Positions 27,009-34,921 of a DNA stretch of 64,000 nt are shown here, in pieces (positions within the stretch are counted from its first letter, which is position 1; the number at the start of each line of letters is the position of its first letter). The notes under the pieces were generated by a model. The model was not told the DNA's origin, made no database searches, and worked only from the letters and a program-made list of their open reading frames with translations. The stretch spans positions 230,607-294,606 of the forward strand of contig JANQQV010000007.1 in the NCBI GenBank assembly GCA_028284865.1, written 5' to 3'. Position numbers and translations under genes: made by a program. Origin of the DNA: Rhodothermales bacterium (GTDB lineage: Bacteria > Bacteroidota > Rhodothermia > Rhodothermales > UBA10348).

Positions 27009-28535
27009 TCAGGACGAACGGCGAAGTCGCGCTGCGTATGCCCCATCCATCCCGCTGGCAAAGGGTAGACTGAGATAGTCGCCGTCCTCCGTTATCCATT
27101 CGTACGGAAATGTAGCCGGTGCGGCCTCCCGTTTGAAGTCCGAATGGCGCTGAAGAAAAGACGCGACCTGATCCTGATTCTCAGACGGTTCGATCGTGCA
27201 GGTGCTGTACACCAACAGCCCGCCAGGTTTGACGCTGGCTGCGGCGGCATCAAGCATGCTGACCTGCAGCGCGACCAACTCATCGATGTTCTCCAATTCA
27301 CGCCGCCATCTCATGTCTGCTCTCTTTGAAAGCACGCCCAGACCTGAGCACGGTGCGTCCAGCAGGACGAGATCGAATGCCTTTTTCCACGCGTCTGGCA
27401 CGGTCGTGGCGTCTTGCGCTACGGTCTCAACGTGCCCCAGGCCCAAGCGCTCGGCATTCTGACGAACGAGTCGAAGACGATTTTCCTGGATGTCGCAGGC
27501 AACGACACGGCCTGTTTCGCCTACCCTCAAACCCAGTTGCACCGTTTTGCCACCCGGCGCAGCGCACAGGTCCAATACCGCCATCCCTTCCTCGGCCGCA
27601 CTGAATGCCACGACGAGCGCTGCGGCCTCATCCTGTACAAACACGCTTCCCTTTTCGAGCCATCCTGCCTTGATGACGGGCTGGAGGCTTTGCATGCGAA
27701 CCATGTCGTCCAGCCAGGGAGACGGCTCAAATGCGATGTCTGCGGCGGTCAAGGCCGCTCGCATACCCACAGGATTGTCTGCGAGGTGCAGTCCATAGAC
27801 CGGACGCTCGTTATTGTAGGAAAGCAGCTGTTCGGTGGCTTCTTGGCCGAATTGACTCAACCATCGCTCCACCATCCAATCAGGATGCGAGTATGCAGTG
27901 GCCAGTCGATGCGCATCGGAGCCCTTCGGCTTGGGCAAATTGTCTCGCTGCCTTGTGGCGGCACGAAGAATGCCGTTGGTCAAACCCGCAGCCCCCTGCC
28001 GCACGTGGATCTTGGCTGCCTCCACGGTTTCATTCAGGACGGCATGATCGGGTTGCCGCGAAAACAGGAGTCCGTAGAGCCCGATTCGCAAAATCGTTCG
28101 CATGGCTGGCTCCAGCGTGTCGGCATCACCCTTGTAGAAGTGTCCAATCAGGAAATCCAAGTAGCGCTGCCAACGAATCACGCCCGCCACGGTGTCCCGG
28201 ATGCTGCGGTCCATGTCCGCGTTGCCACTCCGGGTCGCCTTCTGCAGCCCGATGAACGCGTCATCCTCCACCATCGCATCCAATTCGCGCGCGGCGAGAA
28301 GGCGAGCTGAAGCAGGGCGTGCCTCTTGGGGCCGCGTTCTGGATGGCGCATTGGATTGCGCTCCAGATCGTCCACCTGATCGAATTCCGGGTCGTCTGCC
28401 GGATTGTTGCCCGGATCGATTGCCAGGTCGCCCGCCGGATTTTTGTCCAGGTCGTCCTCCGGATCGATTGCCTGATCGACTACCGGGTCGTTTACCGGAT
28501 TGCTTACCAGGTCCTTTGTCGTGTGATCGTCTCAA
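27009..28535 (-). CDS. rsmB: 16S rRNA (cytosine(967)-C(5))-methyltransferase RsmB with repeat-rich N-terminal extension
   Basis: NusB-like domain plus VLDLCAAPGGKTVQLGLRVGETGRVVACDI, LLDAPCSGLGVLSKRADMRW, VYSTCTIEPSENQDQV. Confidence 0.93.
   Translation of the reverse strand: MRRSHDKGPGKQSGKRPGSRSGNRSGGRPGQKSGGRPGNRSGQQSGRRPGIRSGGRSGAQSNAPSRTRPQEARPASARLLAARELDAMVEDDAFIGLQKATRSGNADMDRSIRDTVAGVIRWQRYLDFLIGHFYKGDADTLEPAMRTILRIGLYGLLFSRQPDHAVLNETVEAAKIHVRQGAAGLTNGILRAATRQRDNLPKPKGSDAHRLATAYSHPDWMVERWLSQFGQEATEQLLSYNNERPVYGLHLADNPVGMRAALTAADIAFEPSPWLDDMVRMQSLQPVIKAGWLEKGSVFVQDEAAALVVAFSAAEEGMAVLDLCAAPGGKTVQLGLRVGETGRVVACDIQENRLRLVRQNAERLGLGHVETVAQDATTVPDAWKKAFDLVLLDAPCSGLGVLSKRADMRWRRELENIDELVALQVSMLDAAAASVKPGGLLVYSTCTIEPSENQDQVASFLQRHSDFKREAAPATFPYEWITEDGDYLSLPFASGMDGAYAARLRRSS
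28353..28508 (-). repeat. 12-bp coding tandem repeat encoding 13 x G-x-[R/K/Q]-[S/P]
   Basis: GKQS GKRP GSRS GNRS GGRP GQKS GGRP GNRS GQQS GRRP GIRS GGRS GAQS at residues 10-61 of the RsmB ORF. Confidence 0.9.
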
Positions 28536-28581
28536 TTACTCAGTGTCGCGGTTATTCAATCTGTCTGGGTTTATCGTCCGA

Positions 28582-29958
28582 TCACCCGTCAAGGGCTTTC
28601 TGAAGTTGACGAGCCGCTACGAACAGGGCGTCGTGTGCCGGCGCCAGCCGTGGCGTGTACACATAGTCTACGTTGTAGGCGTCCTCGACCGTCGCACCAC
28701 TGCGAATCAGCGCCGTGACGATGTTGGCGCGCTGGGCCGCCCCTTCCTCTCCGACCAGCTGAGCTCCCAGGATGCGCCGGCTGCCTCGCTCGGCCACCAA
28801 CCGGACATGCAATGTCTTGTTGGGCGCATTCGAAGACGCACTGCGGTGGCGGATGTCAATTCCGACGGCATCCAGCCCCGATTGTTTGGCCGATTCCTCC
28901 GAATATCCGGTATGGGCGATTTCCAGGCCGGTGACAGATACGGCGGCAGCTCGCACTATCGCGCCCATGGTAGCGGCACGACCGCGTCCGCCCCGGGCCG
29001 CGTTGCGTCCCGCAACGCGGCCTGATCGAAACGCATTCAACGCCAGCGGTGCCATGACGGAAGAACCCGTAATCGCATCGGTGTACTCCACCAGGTCTCC
29101 GCACGCCCAGATGGCGGGCTCGGAAGTTTGCAGGTTCACATTGACCGCGATGCCACCACTCGCACCGACTTTCAGGCCGGCAGCCATCGCCAATTCGGTG
29201 TTTGGTCTCGTTCCTGCAGCAACGAGCACGAGGTCGCAGCCGATGCGCTCCCCCTCTTCGGTTCGCACGGCACGAATTCGGCCATCCGGAGCCACGTCCA
29301 GTCCCGAAGCACGCTCAGCCCGGACGGAAACCTTGTGGTCTTCCAGCCAGGAAACCACGTGACGGCTCATCGAAGCATCCAGCCCATTCTTCAAGACCCT
29401 CCCGCTGGACGTCAACAATGTCGTGCGCCAACCCGTCCGCGAGAAGGCTTCAACGGCATCCAGGCCTACATATCCCGCTCCGACGATCACGAGGTGCCCA
29501 GTTGGGCCGGCGTCGATTCGGGCCCGAAGCAATCGCGCATCTTCCAGCCGACGAAGCATGTGAACCTGATGGGAGGCGGTCCGCAGGGATTCAGGCAAAT
29601 AGGCACGCCGGCCTGTCGCCAGGACCAAAGCATCATACCACATGCTCTCTTGCCCACCGGCTCTTTCGTCTTCTATCACGATGTGGCGCGACTCCGGATC
29701 GATGGATAGGACGTTGGTTTCGAGTCGCACCTCAACACCATAGCGTTCCTCGAAGGCCTGTTTGTCGAATCGGACCAATCGTTCGTCCGATGCGACTTCG
29801 CCGGCGATATAGATGGGCATCTCGCAGGCGCTGTAGGAGATGTCCCGTCCGCGATCAATCAGGATGATTTCCGCATCGGCGTCCGAGCGACGCGCCTCTG
29901 CTGCAGCCGCGGGACCCGCCGCAACACCGCCAATGATGATGATTCTTCGTTGCGGCAT
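28582..29958 (-). CDS. FAD-dependent pyridine nucleotide-disulfide oxidoreductase (CoA-disulfide reductase-like)
   Basis: IIIIGGVAAGPAAAAEARRSDADAEIILIDRGRDISYSACEMPIYIAGEV with Cys near N-terminus; LVIVGAGYVGLDAVEAF; IWACGDLVEYTDAITG. Confidence 0.88.
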   Translation of the reverse strand: MPQRRIIIIGGVAAGPAAAAEARRSDADAEIILIDRGRDISYSACEMPIYIAGEVASDERLVRFDKQAFEERYGVEVRLETNVLSIDPESRHIVIEDERAGGQESMWYDALVLATGRRAYLPESLRTASHQVHMLRRLEDARLLRARIDAGPTGHLVIVGAGYVGLDAVEAFSRTGWRTTLLTSSGRVLKNGLDASMSRHVVSWLEDHKVSVRAERASGLDVAPDGRIRAVRTEEGERIGCDLVLVAAGTRPNTELAMAAGLKVGASGGIAVNVNLQTSEPAIWACGDLVEYTDAITGSSVMAPLALNAFRSGRVAGRNAARGGRGRAATMGAIVRAAAVSVTGLEIAHTGYSEESAKQSGLDAVGIDIRHRSASSNAPNKTLHVRLVAERGSRRILGAQLVGEEGAAQRANIVTALIRSGATVEDAYNVDYVYTPRLAPAHDALFVAARQLQKALDG

Positions 29959-30908
29959 CAGGCACCTTTAGGAAGACTGTCTTCTTGTGGCTCGGGGAAT
30001 CGTTTCGAGTGGGCGTCGTCATGCCCCTCTGGCTCGAGGTGGGCCGTGAAAATGACGCGATCTTTGGGAAACAGTTTATGGATCGCATCCTCAACGCCAT
30101 GCGATTCATCATGGGCTGCCGTTACCGACATATCGCCTGGAAACAGCAAATGGACCTCGATCCAGACCCGGTCATGGACACGACGGTGCCGGAGCTGGTG
30201 ATACCCTGAAATCATGCCCTTGTCGAGAGCACGATCCAGCAGATCCACGATTTGCCGGGTCTCAATCGGATCAGCGGCCTCCATCAATCCGTGCCAGGAT
30301 TCCTTGATGAGTCGTGAGGCCGTCCACAGGATGTTCAATGCCAGAATGATGGCCACGATCGGATCGAGCATCACGATCCCGGTCCACTGCACCAGAAAAA
30401 GCCCGACGATAGCACCGGCCGACGTCCACATGTCGGTAAGGACATGATGCCCATTGGCCTTCAAGACGATACTGTTGTGCTTCTTGCCGGTCTGCACGAG
30501 AGCGATCCCCAGTGCCAGGTTTACCAGTGCCAGTCCCCCGATGATCAACAGCCCTACGTTGATCTTATCGATCTCCGGGCCCTGGATGATGTCCGTGATG
30601 GCGGTAACGAGGATGCTGAGCGCTGCTATCGCGATCAGGAAGCCTTCGAACCCCGACGAGAAATAAGCCACTTTTCCATGCCCATAGGGATGCTCCTCGT
30701 CCGCGGGCTGCATGGAGTACCAAAGCGAAAAGGCCGCAAAACCCGTCGCGAACAGATGCACCACGGACTCCAGGGCATCCGAAAGAATGGCGGCCGACCC
30801 CGTGATGAGCCACGCAGCCATTTTTCCACCCAGCATCAGGAAAGCGATGGCCAGACTGGCCATCATCACCGGGCGTTGGTAGTCTTTGTCGGTGGTGGGA
30901 AGGTGCAT
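29958..30908 (-). CDS. Cation diffusion facilitator family transporter
   Basis: LSDALESVVHLFATGFAAFSLWYSMQPADEEHPYGHGKVAYFSSGFEG; LKANGHHVLTDMWTSAGAIVGL; C-term cytoplasmic domain. Confidence 0.93.
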   Translation of the reverse strand: MHLPTTDKDYQRPVMMASLAIAFLMLGGKMAAWLITGSAAILSDALESVVHLFATGFAAFSLWYSMQPADEEHPYGHGKVAYFSSGFEGFLIAIAALSILVTAITDIIQGPEIDKINVGLLIIGGLALVNLALGIALVQTGKKHNSIVLKANGHHVLTDMWTSAGAIVGLFLVQWTGIVMLDPIVAIILALNILWTASRLIKESWHGLMEAADPIETRQIVDLLDRALDKGMISGYHQLRHRRVHDRVWIEVHLLFPGDMSVTAAHDESHGVEDAIHKLFPKDRVIFTAHLEPEGHDDAHSKRFPEPQEDSLPKGA

Positions 30909-31032
30909 GCGGCGAAAGGAGTTGACGCAAGGTACTGTTGATCACACCACCAATCATCCCTAATCTGGCTACTGATCCGACCCTCAATCGCCTCCTTTCA
31001 TTGTGACTCGGGAGCGCAAGACGCTCGACTGC

Positions 31033-31431
31033 ATGATTCTAGAACACATTGGTATCGCCGTCCGAGACATCGAAGCCAGCCTTCGTCAGTTCCAGGTGCT
31101 CTTCAATGCAGAGCCGTACAAAACCGAGGATGTAGCCTCCGAGGGTGTTCGCACGCACTTTTTTGATGCCGGAGGTACGAAGATCGAATTGCTGGAATCG
31201 ACCCGCCCCGATTCACCTGTGGCGCGTTTTCTGGAAAAACGAGGACCTGGACTGCATCACCTGGCCTTTCAATCCCAGGACATCGAGGCCGATTACAAGC
31301 GGCTGGAGGAAGCGGGGTATCGGGTGCTTGGAGACGGTCCCAAGGCCGGAGCTGATGGCAAACAGATCTTCTTCGTCCACCCGTCCGACACGGAAGGGGT
31401 ATTGACCGAATTCTGTATGGCCGCGCGTTGA
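31033..31431 (+). CDS. mce: Methylmalonyl-CoA epimerase
   Basis: ILEHIGIAVRDIEASLRQFQVLF, THFFDAGGTKIELLESTRPDSPVARFLEKRGPGLHHLAFQ; VOC fold; start chosen at MILEHIG. Confidence 0.92.
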   Translation: MILEHIGIAVRDIEASLRQFQVLFNAEPYKTEDVASEGVRTHFFDAGGTKIELLESTRPDSPVARFLEKRGPGLHHLAFQSQDIEADYKRLEEAGYRVLGDGPKAGADGKQIFFVHPSDTEGVLTEFCMAAR

Positions 31432-31496
31432 CGCAATTTGCTCCGCAGCTTCGGGGCTCCACGGCGTTCCGTGATCCGACACTTCGGGTTTCCGAT

Positions 31497-32813
31497 CTAT
31501 TCGGACGATGCATCCAGAAGCTGCAAGCGTGATCCGAATGCGTCAATAACCAAAGAGTCCATGGCTCCGCCATCGTATCCGATCGGGAAGATGGCAATCC
31601 CGGCAAGCGTGTTCGTCTGAACGAAGGAGTACTTCTGTTCCAGACTCTGTGCGTCCTCAAACCAGCCTTGATGCCATCCGGTCGAGTCCTCAAAGACATA
31701 AAAAGGACTACCTGAGACGGAATCACGATCCCATCCGTGGTCGGCAATACGATCCCGGGCTGCGATCTGGTATTCGGGAACGTTGTAGCTGTCAAGCCTG
31801 GCATACGTGATCACACGCGCATCTCCCCGACTGGCAGCTCCGGCCTCTTCCGTCTCGACTGGCCATTCGTATCCATAGTATGGAACGGTCATATGGATTC
31901 TGCTTCGATCGATACCGCGATCGTCAAATCCCTGCAGGATCGCCTCCCAGTTGTTTCCATCCCAGCCCTCCAGGGGAGCAACGGGGCCGGCACGAGGACC
32001 TGTCTGCCAGTGCAGATCATATCCTTGAACCATGATCTCCCTGAAGATGGATGGGATTCGGGCGACGTCAATCATTCCATCCGGATGAAACGCCGGTACG
32101 AACATGGACAATTCGGCCTCAGGAAAATGCTTTTCAACCGATGCGGCCAGGGTATCGACGTAGGCGTGAAATCCTTCGCGGAGTGAATCTTCGGCCGGAG
32201 CAAACCACTCGAAATCCAGATGCAGTCCAGCGCCATCGCTTTCATCAATCAGCATGAGTGATGTGGCAAGCAGCCGTTCGCGATGTTCGGGATCCAGGAA
32301 GAGTGATTCCAGGGAGTCGGCGTCCAGCAACGCCAAGGTCGGGATGACCGGAACGTTGAAGCTGTCTGCTTTCTCGATCAGTCCCTGCCAAGCGAATGGG
32401 TAGCCGTTCCTCGCGCGAATGGATCCGTCTGAAGCCGGGGTCAAGTCGAAGAAAAAGAGCTTGTCGTAGATGCTCAGATCCAGATCCAACCATAGCCCGC
32501 GTGTCCACCAGGCATAATACCCGTGGACGCGAGTGCCGGATCTGTTGAGATGAGCGTAGCGCGGCTCGGCGTCTATTGAGTCAGATGATGCCACGTCTAC
32601 CCCACCTGCGCCTGATGCGGGAGTATCATCTCCCTGAACGTCATCTGCTGGAAAAGCAGCGACGGTATCAGCTGGTGCCGCGTCCTCAACGGAAGCTTCT
32701 CGTTCGGCTTCCAACCCGATGGCAGAATCGATCGGAGCGGTCACGGATGCACAGCTCACCCCCCATATGGAGAGCGATATCAAGAAAAGAGGGATGGTAG
32801 CGAGTCGAAACAC
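31497..32813 (-). CDS. Glycosyl hydrolase family 18-like lipoprotein
   Basis: Lipobox GVSC; VHGYYAWWTRGLW, DGAGLHLDFEWF (GH18 catalytic region), VQGYDLHW, MTVPYYGYEWPV. Confidence 0.85.
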   Translation of the reverse strand: MFRLATIPLFLISLSIWGVSCASVTAPIDSAIGLEAEREASVEDAAPADTVAAFPADDVQGDDTPASGAGGVDVASSDSIDAEPRYAHLNRSGTRVHGYYAWWTRGLWLDLDLSIYDKLFFFDLTPASDGSIRARNGYPFAWQGLIEKADSFNVPVIPTLALLDADSLESLFLDPEHRERLLATSLMLIDESDGAGLHLDFEWFAPAEDSLREGFHAYVDTLAASVEKHFPEAELSMFVPAFHPDGMIDVARIPSIFREIMVQGYDLHWQTGPRAGPVAPLEGWDGNNWEAILQGFDDRGIDRSRIHMTVPYYGYEWPVETEEAGAASRGDARVITYARLDSYNVPEYQIAARDRIADHGWDRDSVSGSPFYVFEDSTGWHQGWFEDAQSLEQKYSFVQTNTLAGIAIFPIGYDGGAMDSLVIDAFGSRLQLLDASSE

Positions 32814-33172
32814 GTGCTCAAGAGGGCAATCCTGGATGTAGACGTTTTCGACTGAAGCCGGAAATAATTAAGTCCAAGACCCCCGTCGTTCACACTATCT
32901 TCACACTTCATATCTAAAACCGGCTGTGTAGCTGCCGATACTCCCTTTGCAGGTTGACGCCACGCGGCACGACAGTCGCAGTGATTGCAGTAATGCGAAC
33001 GCTCGCAACGACTTCCGCCACCTTCCTTTTGACAAGCTTGGCCCGATTCAACATTGTTGCGTGTTGTTCTCTGTGATCTAGCCGACTCTCGCTGGAGTCG
33101 GTCACCCATGATCCAGGGCGCACTTCCTCCGGGAGGACCATCCATTCACCCGGGGTCTTCGGAAGCCTGGAT

Positions 33173-33199
33173 GCGGCGGCGGCCAACGGCCGCCGCCGC
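33173..33199. other. Strong GC hairpin in divergent intergenic region upstream of spmA
   Basis: GCGGCGGCGGCC-AAC-GGCCGCCGCCGC, 12-bp perfect stem; nested within CTGGATG (33167-33173)/CATCCAG (33213-33219). Confidence 0.8.
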
Positions 33200-33396
33200 C
33201 ATCAAGGCCCGTCATCCAGTCGCTTCCTCTTCTCGCTTACACTTTCCTGCCTGGGTGCGCAACGGCGCTCTGCATTTCTCCCGGCCAAGGTGCGAAACTC
33301 GCCTCAAGCAATTCCCGGCCAGCGATCATTCTACTCGTTGGGCTTCGTATCATCAGCGGTCCCAATTGCCGATTCTCCGCAACCCGCTGAAGCGAC

Positions 33397-34362
33397 ATGC
33401 TCAATTATATCTGGGCCGGTCTGATCATCCTGAGCCTCGTGTTCGGAATGGTCTACGACATCAATGACCTGGCCTCGGACACCTATCGCAATGGCCAGTC
33501 CTTCGAACTGACCATAGAACCCACCGACCCGGAGACGACCGACGCGCGACGCGTGCCCGTCGACGTCCGTATCAATCCGGCTGCCTATCAGGACTTCTAT
33601 GGAGTCTCCTCGACACCCGACTCGGTGTACTCGGGGGTTGTCATCCGAAATGAGGAAGGCTTACAGCTCCGATTCGCGCAGGACGTCTCTGTCCCCGAAC
33701 CCTGGGCAACCATTCGCTCCGAAACGTCCGAACGTGACAACGACATGCGCGGCGTACTGACCGGATGGTCAGCCTCTGGAGGTACAGCTCAAGTTTCGTT
33801 TCAGGAGGTTCGCTTCGTCAAAATGCGAGCCATCGCGGCTGCCGCACTCAGCATGGCCGAATTGGCGGTCGAGCTGGCGCTGGGACTCATCGGCGTGCTT
33901 GCCCTGTGGATGGGACTTCTCCAGATCGCTGAAAAGGCGGGCATCATCCATTCAGTCGTTCGCGTGACGCAGCCTTTCCTGCGTCCGCTTTTCCCCGATA
34001 TCCCGAAAGGCCACCCGGCCCTGGGCATGATCGTCCTGAACTTGACGGCCAACATGCTGGGATTGGGCAACGCGGCCACTCCGCTTGGCATCAAGGCCAT
34101 GGAGGAGCTTCAAACGCTCAACGCCGAGAAAGAAACGGCTACCGACTCCATGGTGATGCTCCTTGCCATGAATACAGCGTCCGTTCAGTTGGTCCCCCCC
34201 GTGTTGCTGGTCGCACTCATGGGACTTCAGATCAACCAGCTGATCTTCGCCATCATCATCGTGACTGGCATTTCGCTGATCGTGGCCATTACGGCGGCCA
34301 AGCTGCTCAGTAAAACCAAACGCTTCCGGGCCTCTGCTCCGGCTGCGACGACGGAGGGCTGA
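33397..34362 (+). CDS. Spore maturation protein A-like (nucleoside recognition/Gate domain) with N-terminal insertion
   Basis: MLNYIWAGLIILSLVFGMVYD; ELAVELALGLIGVLALWMGLLQIAEKAGI; NMLGLGNAATPLGIKAMEELQ. Confidence 0.9.
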   Translation: MLNYIWAGLIILSLVFGMVYDINDLASDTYRNGQSFELTIEPTDPETTDARRVPVDVRINPAAYQDFYGVSSTPDSVYSGVVIRNEEGLQLRFAQDVSVPEPWATIRSETSERDNDMRGVLTGWSASGGTAQVSFQEVRFVKMRAIAAAALSMAELAVELALGLIGVLALWMGLLQIAEKAGIIHSVVRVTQPFLRPLFPDIPKGHPALGMIVLNLTANMLGLGNAATPLGIKAMEELQTLNAEKETATDSMVMLLAMNTASVQLVPPVLLVALMGLQINQLIFAIIIVTGISLIVAITAAKLLSKTKRFRASAPAATTEG

Positions 34363-34364
34363 TC

Positions 34365-34907
34365 ATGGAAACCCTACGCTCCATCATCGAGATCGCCTCG
34401 GTATTTGTCCTCCCCGCGCTCATCGTGGGCTTCCCATTGTATGGCCTCCTGAAAAAGGTGCCCGTCTACGAAGAGTTCGTGGAAGGCGCCAAAGGTGGCT
34501 TCCAGGTTGCTGTGACCATCATCCCCTATCTCGTCGCAATCCTGTTCGCGATCGGCATGTTCCGGGCTTCTGGCGCCATGGACTTCATGGTGGATGGTCT
34601 TCGTCCCCTGTTCGGTCTGATCGGCATTCCTCCCGAGGTGCTGCCTATGATGATCATGCGACCACTCACGGGTAGTGGCTCAGCCGCCATCGTGCTGGAT
34701 ATGATCAATCAGTTCGGCGAAGATTCCATTCTGGTGAAAATGGTCGCCACGATGTTCGGATCCACAGAGACAACCTTCTACGTCATTGCCGTCTACTTCG
34801 GCGCGGTCAACGTGAAGAAAACGCGTCACGCTGTTCCGGCCGGACTTCTTGCTGACATCGTTGCCATGATCGCAGCCGTCTTCGTTGTGCGCTGGCTCTT
34901 CGGTTGA
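34365..34907 (+). CDS. Spore maturation protein B-like (nucleoside recognition domain)
   Basis: KKVPVYEEFVEGAKGGFQVAVTIIPYLVAILFAIGMFRASGAMD; MIMRPLTGSGSAAIVLDM; GSTETTFYVIAVYFGAV. Confidence 0.92.
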   Translation: METLRSIIEIASVFVLPALIVGFPLYGLLKKVPVYEEFVEGAKGGFQVAVTIIPYLVAILFAIGMFRASGAMDFMVDGLRPLFGLIGIPPEVLPMMIMRPLTGSGSAAIVLDMINQFGEDSILVKMVATMFGSTETTFYVIAVYFGAVNVKKTRHAVPAGLLADIVAMIAAVFVVRWLFG

Positions 34908-34921
34908 TTGTAGACGAGCAG

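Noticed and set aside
28353-28508. Possible CRISPR array because of regular short repeats
   Set aside because: Period is 12 bp without spacers and in frame with RsmB; it is a coding tandem repeat.
28192-29025. 277-aa plus-strand ORF with RLPGRPPD repeats
   Set aside because: Antisense reading of the RsmB tetrapeptide repeat and the oxidoreductase gene; the minus strand carries conserved motifs.
30913-30999. GAAAGGAG ... CTCCTTTC inverted pair between CDF and mce genes
   Set aside because: Only 8 bp with about 70 nt between arms and resembling Shine-Dalgarno sequence; likely chance.
32914-33186. 90-aa minus-strand ORF in the long spmA upstream region
   Set aside because: No recognisable family and overlaps the GC hairpin; considered noncoding for lack of evidence.
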